Positions 44,472-55,549 of a stretch of 64,000 bases of DNA are shown piece after piece (within the stretch, counting starts at the first letter, position 1; each line of letters begins with the position of its first letter). Under the pieces are notes generated by a model that was given only the letters and a program-made list of their open reading frames with translations, searched no databases and was not told the DNA's origin. This DNA comes from Botryotinia globosa (lineage: Eukaryota > Ascomycota > Leotiomycetes > Helotiales > Sclerotiniaceae): assembly GCA_014898425.1 (NCBI GenBank), contig RCSZ01000002.1, positions 248,001 through 312,000 on the forward strand, read 5' to 3'. Position numbers and translations under genes: made by a program.

Positions 44472-47465
44472 TTACAGCACGGAGAACACTGAACCATCAG
44501 TAACCGCTGCTGCAATACTCAAGTGACTTTCAGTCAAGACATACGCCGATCTGATGGTAGGATAGGTCTCATACCCTGCCAAAGCCAACGCTGTATCAAA
44601 GTAATTGTCCATTTCCACACCACTCCACCGCTTTCCTTTTCCATAATATCCATCTATGAATCTCAGCCAACTATCATAGTCCGCTTCCCCGATTGTCGCT
44701 TCAGTCTCAGCTGGTAGTTTCTCATTATCTTTTGCAGGATAAATTCCACGCTTTTTCAAAACATTCTGCCAAACCTGAAGATTTTCTGATCTGCTCCAGA
44801 AATCGCTTCCGAGACACACCTTCATACCTCTCACAACTTGCTCCTCCACATCATCTTTCATATCGGTCGTTAGAATAACGATACCTCTGAATAGTTCTAA
44901 TTCCCTCAGAAATAATTCTGAAGTGTTGGAATCGCCATCCGAAGGGCTCTTGCGGTGTGGGAACCGACGTTCCGCATCTGGAATTGCAATTATACAATTC
45001 CATTTTGTGGCTCGTTTGAAATGGGTAGCAAGCTCTCGTGCAGCATCCCATGTAATCATGCCAAGATCTGTGCTAGTTATCGTGTACAACGGTCTATTGA
45101 AATGAGAGGCGAGTGCTTTAACGGTGAGGAACTTCCCCGTGCTTCTGGGTCCGTGGAGCAGAATTGCGAGGCTGGCTTTTATTCTCATTAGTAGGGTTCT
45201 TACTTCGAACGATGTCAAGTACTTACATGGAACCCTGCTTGTTCTAGATGGTAGTGATTGACTGCTGGGGTGCGTTCCCACCAATGCTTTCAAAAGACTC
45301 TCGTGTCCTTCAGGTATTACAAGAGATTTGAAATCCACAGGATTCTCTACGCCTTCTTGTTTCAAATCGCTTATCGTATCTACACTCAGCATCTTCCATA
45401 TTTTCCTCTCCAGCGTAAAACCCTCGACGGTGGGTGGCAGTAACATGAGGAACTCATCTTCAAGTTCATCGTTAACATTACGAGGATGCAAAAGATGCAA
45501 GTCATCCTTGTATTTGGCCGCACGATCGTTGTCAACAACATTATCCACGACCAAGTCCGAGCATCTACAATCTCTCTGGAATCCGCGGCCATTAAAGTAT
45601 TGATTGTTTGATACCCCATAGTGTGTACAATTCTCCGCGGTTTCTCTCGAATCGAATTCAATTGCATCAAAAAGACCAATAGCTTTATTCTCAATCTCAA
45701 ATTCGTTATCTATGATAACTTCGCCCTTGATCTATTCCAATGTTAGCCCTGATAATCAATTTGAGATGCTTTACTCACTTCTTCGCGTTCCTTTTTTAGA
45801 TTTACGAGAGAATTCGTTCCATACACCGGATGTCGCCCTGGAAATTTCAAATCCTCACTATTTGAAGAGTTTGATACTTCTTCTCCAGCACTGCCAAAGT
45901 AATACTTGTGATCACCTTGTTTCAAGGATCTCAATTTCTTTCCTCTAGCAACAAGATATGATATTCGATCCTTCCGCTCACTGATCGAGAGTAACTTGAA
46001 GGGTAAAACGGTAACTCTCTCTGTCATGAGCTTCCCATCCAGCTCAACTAGTAATTCCCAGACGAACTTCTTTCCAGCATATTCTGATATTCTTAAAGTT
46101 TCATGGACTGGGCCAACGACTTTCCAATCAGACTTCATATAAAAGCAGTTAATGTTGAAAGGCGAGCACACTGCTTTCTTTTCGAATAGCTCCGGCTTAG
46201 ATAAGCGCAATCGGCCACCCGATGTATGAAAGACTCGGTACGCCCGAGACATAGGATAGGTGACAATCAAATCACCGGGACTGAATAAATGCCAAAGATC
46301 GGTGAAGGCGATTTCGGTGACAGAACCGTCTTTGATCTGTTGTCGAAGTTCGAAAACATGTTTCAGATCGTGGTCCATGAATTCAATCAGACACTTGAGG
46401 TGAGCCACTCTAGTATCGATACATGCGAGAGGGGTTTCGTGAGGAGGGTAAATAACATCGCACACCTCGCAACTGGATGGTGGATCTCTGAATCGGACCC
46501 TGCGATGTGATTTTCTGTCTTCATGAACGTGATCGGTTACTTTATCTTTGTCTTCCACCGGATTGTCGGCCAATTTCTCGTCTCGAGATTTCATCATTTC
46601 CTCCAGTTTGCGCAATCGTGCTCTAATTGCTCCCTCATACTCCACAAGAACTTTCCAAGGCCCTGTCAGAACTTTGCGCCATTCACTGATCACAAGACCT
46701 ACACCAGCTCCTATCACTATTCGCAATTCGTCTCTCAAAGCCTCTGAATTGATCGCCAATCTAATCGCTTTTCCGTCCTCCACTGCAACATCTAGTACAT
46801 GTTTTCCTCTTTGTTCCATATACTTTGATGCTGCCCAATCTTTAAATTCCATTCTATTGATATCCAGCTTGAGCTCCGCTCCTTGCTCACCTACTCGGAC
46901 TTCAATGATACCAGGTGACGAAGCTCGATTAGAGCGAACGCGTGATGGGTATGGTGAGCCGGAGCGACGGTTTTCGGAATGGCGCCTAGTACGTGAAGCA
47001 CGAGTTGCAGCCCAGAGAAAATCTTGCTCATATTCAGGAACCCAACGTTGAATCAAGACATAATCTGGATCCTATTGCATTCGTGAGCAATCTGTGAATT
47101 CAAACAATGTCGGGACAACTAACCTCAGGATCGATCACATAATCTATGTTGTTTTTCTTCAAAACCTCGATGGACAAGTGCCGAAGATGCATTCGGGTCC
47201 AAGTAGGGCGCGTTTCGGGTATTTCATTTTCAGAACTCGTTTGGATGGCCTTGGAGTCTCTGATGAATATTAGAAAATGGAATCGAAAAGTTGTTATACT
47301 AAGATCTGCTTACTTATCACCGGTAGCTTCTTCCTCACCGTCGTCAATTTCTTTCTCCTTATTTTTCTCCCCCTCACTACACACAGTATCATTATATACC
47401 TCAACCTTCTCTTTAATATCCTCTAATGGCGGCGTAACATGTTCAAACCCATCTGATGAATCCAT
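44472..47465 (-). CDS. DUF7025-AAA ATPase-like protein with degenerate Walker motifs
   Basis: Five exons (47465-47314, 47259-47124, 47071-45779, 45731-45227, 45175-44472) give 929 residues; introns are 47-54 nt. The N-terminus is acidic and disordered (MDSSDGFEHVTPPLED). The middle third has the DUF7025-type region (DLWHLFSPGDLIVTYPMSRA, YRVFHTSGGRLRL). The C-terminal domain is AAA-like: LAILLHGPRSTGKFLTVKAL occupies the Walker A position (residues ~699-718). The canonical GPPGTGKT is changed to GPRSTGKF, with Phe for the Mg-contacting Thr/Ser. The Walker B position reads IIAIPDAERR instead of hhhhDEAD. GIVILTTDM matches the sensor-1 strand. Such fungal proteins are common and uncharacterised; this one probably does not hydrolyse ATP normally. 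It lies between two 2EXR genes. Confidence 0.8.
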
Positions 47466-48219
47466 GACTTCTCTCGTTTTCCGCAGTATCTCACGATTTC
47501 TGCCTCCAAAGCTTTCTTACAAATTAAAAATGCGGAAAACAATTTCTTCTTATCAAATTCGACGTTCTAGGCACCAGCTCCATGAAGTTCCACTGACACC
47601 CCGCATGTCAGCTTTCGGCTGTGTAACGAATGCCGGGCTGTGATTTGCAGGCACTTTAGGGCTGCAAGGAATATGTGGGCGTTTTGGCTTGGCGTGGAGC
47701 TGAAAACTAATATCTTGAACTCCATGTCAGCAGACTGATTTTGGGTAGGAAAATCATTCATTTTGTGAAACTTCATTGGGGGAACTTTGAAAACAAATTA
47801 GTATGTGGTTATAGGAGATGACACGGGAGAAATCTATGTCAGCAGGAGCGTCACAAACAGTCACACAATTATTCGTCATTTTAATTGGGTGGAATTGTCA
47901 TTAAATATACTTAAGTTTCGTAATTATCAAAAGTTTACAGTGTTTTTGCATTTCTTGGCTAGTGATTACTAGCACACTCATTCCTCCAATACTAGCCTTT
48001 TCATGTTCGCTTTCCGCCACTAGCATCTCGCTAAATTATCGATACAGGTACCCCTTTACTACCTCCACAATATGGAAGAGGTAAGTGCGAACGAAACTCA
48101 AGTAATTCCAAAGCTTCAAACCGGGAAGCGACTTCTGCCGAGTTCAAACTAGATGCTTCTCGTTAAAAGGCAGAGGGTGTTTTCGTGAACAAGTGTCAAT
48201 GATTTCAAACACGACGAAT
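47466..48219. other. Intergenic region upstream of the AAA gene
   Basis: 0.75 kb between the AAA start and the stop of 2EXR copy H, both on the minus strand. It should hold the AAA promoter. The short motif CTAGTGATTACTAGCAC (~47960) is partly palindromic. No gene is seen. Confidence 0.45.
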
Positions 48220-49206
48220 CTACGAGTCCGTCCCCCCAAAAAGATCCTCTATCCCTTCATATCTGTCGAAAGGAGTTCCGTCATCATAGCATGGTAGCAC
48301 AGATGATAGTGCAGGGAACCATAGTTGGGGTCTCTTCCCACCTTCCAACCAGCCTACTATAGCCGGAACTACTTTTATTTTCCTCCAGTAATCCGCTACA
48401 GCACTTTCGGATAGTATCTCTGTCCGTTCTACATAGTCTCTAAGTTCCATCACTGCGTGTTGCGCATACTCCGAAGTGTTATTCATCTCTTCCTTCAGGT
48501 CTTCTAATTCATAATACTCCTGCCTCTCTTTGTCCTCCTCGAAATCAAAATCTCGGAAGTCTTCGTCTATTTCAATCAGTCTCAAATCTCGAGTCAACTC
48601 AAGATTGTTCTTCACGTTGCCGAATGGAATTGCTGCAGTATCGCCAACAACCAGATGAAGTTTCTTGAGTGCTGGGCAGTGTTTTTGAATGATATTGCAG
48701 AACTTCTCGAATAGAGTAGTTATTTCCTCGTCGTCACAATCATCGAAAAGATTATAATCTATTCCTGTTACAGCGAGTTGTTCAATATTGCACAGAGATC
48801 CTATCGAGCCGCCAAGTTGATACAATCTGACTAGACTATCAATGCCGACCATGAAAATATCAACCGAAGGTCGAAGATATATGTAGTTGAGGGTATGAGG
48901 AAGTGTCTCTGTCGTGTCAAGAAAGTGACGGGCTGGAGGACCGAAAAGTTCGATCCTCTCAAGCCCAGCACGACGATGCATAGTTTCATTCGAGACTTTG
49001 CAGGTCTCTAAAAGAGATGAAACACCAGGAAACTTCGCTAGCGCAGATCCGAAGTTAATTATGTCGGTGAATCCGCCACGTTTCCTGTGGATCCAGAAGC
49101 GGAAGTTCAGAACTTGTGGAGGTGGCAATGCCTGCTCGAAGATCATGCATTGAACTTCGAGAGGAAATTGAGAAAATCGAGGGAACATCGTGGGATTACT
49201 TTCCAA
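48220..49206 (-). CDS. 2EXR-domain protein, copy H
   Basis: 328 residues from ATG 49206 (MESNPTMFPRF). First motif: FSQFPLEVQCMIFEQALPPP. Second: LLETCKVSNETMHRRA, with VSN for ESR. Then YIYLRPSVDIFMVGID, YQLGGSIGSLCNIEQLAV, IQKHCPALKKLHLVVG, a Glu-rich helical insertion (DFEEDKERQEYYELEDLKEE), and VADYWRKIKVVPAIVGWL. The tail is recognisable but diverged: LPCYDDGTPFDRYEGIEDLF, then GGTDS in place of the terminal G.PW. Among the local paralogues it is closest to copy F in the HCPALKKL core. Single exon, no decay signs, function unknown. Confidence 0.82.
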   Translation of the reverse strand: MESNPTMFPRFSQFPLEVQCMIFEQALPPPQVLNFRFWIHRKRGGFTDIINFGSALAKFPGVSSLLETCKVSNETMHRRAGLERIELFGPPARHFLDTTETLPHTLNYIYLRPSVDIFMVGIDSLVRLYQLGGSIGSLCNIEQLAVTGIDYNLFDDCDDEEITTLFEKFCNIIQKHCPALKKLHLVVGDTAAIPFGNVKNNLELTRDLRLIEIDEDFRDFDFEEDKERQEYYELEDLKEEMNNTSEYAQHAVMELRDYVERTEILSESAVADYWRKIKVVPAIVGWLEGGKRPQLWFPALSSVLPCYDDGTPFDRYEGIEDLFGGTDS

Positions 49207-50315
49207 AGGACTGACGAATGGTCTCGTCTTGGGTCAGAATCCGTTCCCTGGAAATTCTCCGAATGTATTGGGATTTCGAATACTCTTATAGATTTGCAAA
49301 AGCGTTTTTTTCGTGATGCAGTTGGTTGGTCTGACTTGCTGTCGGGAATTCAATAATGATAATTATTGATCGAATGGCTGTGAATTGGATGATTTGAGTT
49401 GTTTGGCTTGAAATGAGAGGGTGTGGGCTTGGTACTCGTAGATTTAATGAAGATGGACGGGTGAAGGCAAGAGAAATTCTGGATAAAAGGGAACATGTCG
49501 TTTATATGTAAAGGTCTGTAGTACAAGCCGTATTGATTGGTAATGATAATACTCAATAAATCGCGACGAACGTACACACTTGCCAATTTCGATCACGGTT
49601 GAATCGCGCTGACGCCGTATTATGTGGCCATTGAATTTGCTAGACGACTAAGGTAAACTCTCACTTACGATCAGATGCTAGAGCATATCGAAGGAGGTTA
49701 AATTAATTAAAACAAAAAAACTGAAGAGGGAAGAGATCCATAAGGGATGTCTTTATCTCTTTTATATCTAATTAGAGGTCGCTTAGTAGGAGCTAGTCTT
49801 GAACTGAGGTTAGCGTGATGAGTAATCACAGACGTATGTGATAGTCGTCACATATGGGGTTTTAGCAAGTCGCGCTGAAAAATCTTAAGGCTATTGCTGT
49901 GTTAATTATATATGACTAAACTGAACAGTAGATTGTACTGAACAGCAGAGTGTTCACGGTCATTATCTTAACATAAGCATCTACCGATTCTGACGGTCAT
50001 CTCACTGTTTTGTATTTCGCGCCCGTATAACCGCATCAGCATTTTTGCGCTAGATCAAAACTTCCAATGTTCATACAACTGACGCAATAGCCTAGAGCAA
50101 GCCCCGAGCCGTAGGTCCCCTTGCCCAATTAGTATATAGTCATTGTCGAGGCACTGCTGAAATCCCTCCAATTAATCTTCCCTTCTTCTAATACAATAAA
50201 ATACCAACATCAATCACAACTCTCCATCAACAACAACTCATTTCGAACTTGAATATTATTCCAATCAAATCTACTATCAAATCTATCTACACATCAACTC
50301 TTTCAAACGACGATC
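49207..50315. other. Divergent promoter region between 2EXR copies H and I
   Basis: 1.1 kb between outward-facing starts. Includes TATATAG at 50133-50139 toward copy I, followed by pyrimidine-rich and CAA-rich leader sequence. No gene is recognised. Confidence 0.45.
50133..50139 (+). promoter_or_regulatory. Probable TATA box of 2EXR copy I
   Basis: TATATAG about 177 bp upstream of the ATG at 50316, followed by a pyrimidine tract (CCCTTCTTCT), a common fungal core-promoter arrangement. Confidence 0.35.
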
Positions 50316-51590
50316 ATGACTAAGAAAACCATGAAAAAATCAATCCTGATGAAGGCAGCCATGAGAAAGGCACTCACAAGAAAGACAGCCATGAAGAAGA
50401 GGACCATGAAGAAGAACTTGAAGAGGACGGCCTCAGAAAAGACAGCCATGGATATGACAACTGCGGATCTGGATAATATGGATATCGATCGCCCTACTTC
50501 AAGCTGGCTCACACCAAGTCAATCCCAGGCCTTCAAGGCTCTCGGACGCTCAACCGAGGATGACAGCTTCTTTGCATTTGAATTTCTTCCTCTCGAGGTT
50601 CAGGTGATGATTGCGAAGTACGCATTTCCTCAAAAGCGTATCATTCGCATGGGGTTTAGAACCGAGTTCAACAATTACAACATGATCTTGAATTTCCAGA
50701 TGCTACCTGATATGCATCTCATACCATTACTCAATACTTCCTGGCTGTTCCATACGGAGGTTAACAAGGAGTTCAAGAAAGTCGAGCTTCAGAAGTACTC
50801 TAGAGGTGTAAAGTCAAAGCTTTACAAGGCATTGCACGACGAAAATTACTCCCCTCCCAATCATTTCTGGGATCGCTGTAGACGCAACGTCTTTGGTGAG
50901 AGAGGCTCCGGATATCGCTCTTTACACCATGTCTATATCCGACCCGAGACTGACACATTGATTATCGATTATCGCCAGCTTTTCATCCTCTACTTCGTCG
51001 GTGGAGCCATTGACTTATCAAATGTCAAGCATATCGCACTCGTCAATGTAAAATCATTTGAATGGGATTGGCCACACTACCGTCTTCAAGAAGAGGAAGT
51101 TGACAGTTTGATACACGGTGTCATCGCTGTCGAAAGTCCTAATCTCGAAAAATTAACGTATATCATTTCAAACGATGACCCGATGACCATGACGGACCTC
51201 GATACAGAAGAAGTGATCTTTGAAGCCGATGATGAATTATACTATCACGATTTTGAGTATGAAGATGGATCCCTGCATGAAGAACATCCCTATAGCTTAA
51301 TGGAAACAAAGGCTCACGTCGATCATTGCTTTAGGAGTTTTCTGAGACAGCCCGACTCTCAGTATAGACTCAAGGACGATGTTATGAATTTCTGGAAGGC
51401 GCACGCACCGGGTCTAGGCATTATTGCGCGATTCGAAGCGGATTCAGATTGGCGTTTACGTAAGAAGCGTTGTCCAGAGCCTAGGTACCATTTTGTAGGC
51501 TTTAATACTTATTTGCCTGCTCATGCTGATGGCACGATTCTGAATCAGTATAAGGGATTGGCGCAGATTTTTGAGGGCGCTCCGTGGTAG
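50316..51590 (+). CDS. 2EXR-domain protein, copy I, with Lys/Met-rich basic leader
   Basis: 424 residues from ATG 50316. The first ~40 residues are a run of imperfect KKxMKK/RK-A-M repeats (MTKKTMKKSILMKAAMRKA), strongly basic and possibly a nuclear or nucleic-acid-binding leader. It is followed by an acidic MDMTTADLDNMDID segment. First motif: FEFLPLEVQVMIAKYAFP. The second motif is reduced (LLNTSWLFHTEVN), so both arginines are lost. Shared features: HVYIRPETDTLIIDYR, YFVGGAIDLSNVKHIAL, SPNLEKLTYII, VMNFWKAHAPGLGIIA, and the full tail LPAHADGTILNQYKGLAQIF then EGAPW. Single exon; intact. The basic leader is unique among the copies here. Function unknown. Confidence 0.83.
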   Translation: MTKKTMKKSILMKAAMRKALTRKTAMKKRTMKKNLKRTASEKTAMDMTTADLDNMDIDRPTSSWLTPSQSQAFKALGRSTEDDSFFAFEFLPLEVQVMIAKYAFPQKRIIRMGFRTEFNNYNMILNFQMLPDMHLIPLLNTSWLFHTEVNKEFKKVELQKYSRGVKSKLYKALHDENYSPPNHFWDRCRRNVFGERGSGYRSLHHVYIRPETDTLIIDYRQLFILYFVGGAIDLSNVKHIALVNVKSFEWDWPHYRLQEEEVDSLIHGVIAVESPNLEKLTYIISNDDPMTMTDLDTEEVIFEADDELYYHDFEYEDGSLHEEHPYSLMETKAHVDHCFRSFLRQPDSQYRLKDDVMNFWKAHAPGLGIIARFEADSDWRLRKKRCPEPRYHFVGFNTYLPAHADGTILNQYKGLAQIFEGAPW

Positions 51591-53902
51591 ATTGATCACT
51601 GTTAGAGACGGGATGACTATTCACGGGAGGATTTACGGAGCACGTGGCTTTACGGGCTAGCAAATTGCGGAACGCAGGACTCATATGAACGAATCGGGCA
51701 GGGTATGCGAGAAGCTCGCTTGATGATCATATTTTAGGATTGACTGACTGCAGTGGGGGGGCTCTGAGAACGGATTCAGCACCCAAAGTATTTGGGAAAT
51801 TTAGGGTGGGCTACTATGGCATTGATGCCAGGTCTGATATGTACGGACATACGAAATGGAGTAGCATGACATTTCTCCAAATCCTCCTTATTTCCTTCGC
51901 TTATCTTTTCACAACCAAAAAAACCAAAACCAAAAAATAGTTCGTTGCTTTAGCTAGTCTCTCTTTTAAATACATAAACATTTTTACCTACCATATCCTT
52001 GTGAATGTCTTATGAGTAAAATCTATTAAATAATAAATTTTGTAAAATGTCCACTCTCAAGATATCGTGATTCAGCTGCGACTCGCAGGCCCATTTTGTT
52101 CTTGCGTTTATGGCTTTCAAAAGGGGGCATTCGCGTACCTTACTAAGCTTGAAACTAATAAATTGACTGTATGGGAGTTGTCTTCCAAACCTTCCCTACA
52201 TGTAATTAGAACACCATTACCAACGCACTTTTAATAGTTGGGTAGCAGCGGTTGTCCAAATATTTTTCGATTGATATTTCTTGGTTCTCGGTAAAGAATA
52301 TTCGTTCTCTTTCTCATTTGAGACATTGTGAAATAAACGCATTGTTTATGAATGTCTGAATAGATGAGAGCTGGAAAAGAAATAATAAGGGCTTGTTTGA
52401 TTGCAAAATCTGTGTTGAATCTGCTGAAATAATCTGTTCTTTGTATCACCACGGATTCTACGATGATAATAATCTGTTTCAAAAAGAGTGGATTATTGAT
52501 TTGTAGTTTTATAGTTTATATATCAAATTTGTTATAAAATCTATAAAAATAAAAGAAAATAGAATATATATATAATATATATATAAATTAGGTAAAATAA
52601 TTCAAATTTTCAATTCGTTATTATTATTTGAATGATTGAATAAGCGAATGTAGGGATAGCTTTATTTAAATTTAAATATAATTATAAACTTTAATTCAAA
52701 ATAAACTTATAGCTTTAAGCTTTATTTATTATAGCTTCAGATTTTATCTATGAAAACTTTAGATTTTAAAATTATAAAGGTTTATAAAAAAAGCGGATTA
52801 TTTTAATAGATTTAGCAAAATCTATTTTTTCTAGTTTTTGTTTTCAATTTACATTTTCATTTTCCTATATAAATTTATTAAAAAATATGGATTATTTAAT
52901 ATCATTTTAAAGTAATTTATTTTCTTTTTATTTCAAAATACATTAAATTTATTGAAATGTAAATTATTCAATGGAATCTGCGATTTAATATTCAAATATG
53001 AATTCAAAATCCGTTTTCAAAAAGAGCGGAATATTCAATGGATTCAGTGTGGATTTGTATATCCAAAAGAGCACTTGTAAATCTCATTCTCAATTTCTGG
53101 ATTTGCTAGAGATAATCAATTCATACACCATCGGAATTATTTAAATTAACTTGAGCGATTATATTGGATTATTTTCGTTAAGAAGAGAAAAATAAAATAG
53201 GACTCATAGACCTCCAGGGTTGAGGATTGATAACCGAGGACTCGTAGAAACTCGGTTTAGATTTAATTACCTATTCAAACTTGAGACTTTGATGAGTTTG
53301 AACGTATCTTGAACGATGCTCACTCCGTTGAAGATGTTTAAGAAATGGGTGAAGTAGGCGTGAACTTGGATTCGGATTCATAGATCTACTAGAAATCGTT
53401 CCTTCAGCTAGGTATCACTTGCTGTTGGAATTATCTGACGTGACTCGAGCCTTTCTTAGGTAATGTAGAGTATATTGAACAAGTCTACTTGGAACATGTA
53501 CAGGAATAAAATCCTGTTCCTCTCTCGCGATCATGAAATTAATGAGGATAAATTATGCTTACAATTTACAAGTTAATGTGAGATTATATTCATGAAATGA
53601 TGGACTTATCAGTAGGAGTTACAATTGGGGAGAATTGTAGGTGTGTGTTTATCAGCGTTGTCACGTGTGGATTAAATTACACGACGACAAGGAGGACAAG
53701 CATCCAATAGAATAATTTTTCACCTAGTCATCAATAAACGCACCCCAGCTCAACTCTAATTCGTATCCACTTGACCCTCATGTGTGTCCTCTTTGTTCAC
53801 TGTATCCGTTAGCATACGTTGTATATCTTCGTCATTCACCGTCTACAAAACATACCTGTAAGTCTATTGCATTGAAAATCAAACCCATATCTCTACACCA
53901 AA
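51591..53902. other. AT-rich intergenic region with decayed element
   Basis: 2.3 kb between 2EXR copies I and J. The centre is the AT-rich inverted-repeat element at 52388-53075, described separately. Flanking sequence is ordinary intergenic DNA; small open frames (51740-51940, 52231-52482) have no recognisable features. Confidence 0.5.
52388..53075. mobile_element. RIP-like inverted-repeat element, no coding capacity
   Basis: The left end AGGGCTTGTTTGATTGCAAA pairs, in inverted orientation, with the right end (complement of TATATCCAAAAGAGCACT). Behind them AAATCTGTGTTGAATCTGCT matches AAATCCACACTGAATCCATT over ~80 bp. The arms differ mainly by T/C and G/A substitutions, the pattern RIP produces. 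The interior is very AT-rich and repeats GGATTATT-type motifs (52488, 52794, 52886). No target-site duplication was identified, so the exact ends are approximate. It is probably a MITE or an internally deleted DNA transposon. Confidence 0.55.
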
Positions 53903-54802
53903 ATGTCTGGCGCAAGCAATCCAGCTACAAATTTCTGTGATCTGCCTACGGAGATTCGTCGTGAGATCTGGAAAGTTTGTTGTTCAGAAGAGAGGATACT
54001 TCACTTCAAAGTCGATGCAAATGTCCGACTACAGGAGTTTGACACTTATTGTCTTCAATACTTGCCTCCACCCGAATTTTTGCGTGTCTGCCAAGAATCA
54101 CGAGAAGAGACATTAAGGATTTACCAAAAGTCATGGAGTAGCAAAGAAAACGAGCAAAATGGTGAGGCAGCTGGTTGTAGCATTCCGGGTCGCTGGTGGA
54201 ATCCATCTATGGATATCATTTATGTTCCATACTGGCTTCCAATACACTCTAAAGACAATCCCAATTTGAATCCAGGCGTGAAGGATATGAGTTTCCCTCT
54301 GGATAATCCGTTTTTTCAAAAGCGAATGAGTGCGATGCAGCATCTTGCAGTTTCAACAAAAGCTACGGGGATCCGGTGGATTTGGGAAGAATCTATAAGA
54401 CATCATGAGCCTTTCAGTTGGCTAAAGCTCGCGTCGTGGATAGCCAAGTTCCCAAATCTAAAGACATTCACCTATGTTGTCGATTATTACACATATCGGT
54501 ATAATGAACAGGGACCTCGATGGATTGACCATCCGGATTTTGCGATAGAAGGAAATTGGAGAAGTCACTCGGCAAGATGGGATATGACACCGTCTAAAAT
54601 TATTGCGGAAGTCGAAGAGTGTTTCAAGCGTATAAGGTCCGAGAGAGGAGATACGAAATGGAAGCCTCCGAGAGTGAGGATTGTGTTGGATGAGGAAGAT
54701 CAGGAAGAATGCTATTCACGTGAGGCCCGTCTTCGACGGAAGAATCCAGGGTCGTATGAGCATGGTGCAGCAACGGCGGATATGACAGTTGGAAGTCAGT
54801 GA
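53903..54802 (+). CDS. 2EXR-domain protein, copy J (canonical motifs)
   Basis: 299 residues from ATG 53903 (MSGASNPATNFCDL). It keeps both canonical motifs: DLPTEIRREIWKVCC (E-I-R) and FLRVCQESREETLRIY (E-S-R). The RPxxD segment becomes WWNPSMDIIYVPYW, and the FPAL-like core becomes KFPNLKTFTYVVDYYTYR. There is no [YF]WK motif and no QIF.G.PW tail; the protein ends MTVGSQ. It is therefore a 2EXR member of a different branch from copies A-I and may have been next to the cluster by chance. Single exon; upstream sequence ends in a CA-rich leader. Function unknown. Confidence 0.8.
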   Translation: MSGASNPATNFCDLPTEIRREIWKVCCSEERILHFKVDANVRLQEFDTYCLQYLPPPEFLRVCQESREETLRIYQKSWSSKENEQNGEAAGCSIPGRWWNPSMDIIYVPYWLPIHSKDNPNLNPGVKDMSFPLDNPFFQKRMSAMQHLAVSTKATGIRWIWEESIRHHEPFSWLKLASWIAKFPNLKTFTYVVDYYTYRYNEQGPRWIDHPDFAIEGNWRSHSARWDMTPSKIIAEVEECFKRIRSERGDTKWKPPRVRIVLDEEDQEECYSREARLRRKNPGSYEHGAATADMTVGSQ

Positions 54803-55549
<747 letters not shown>

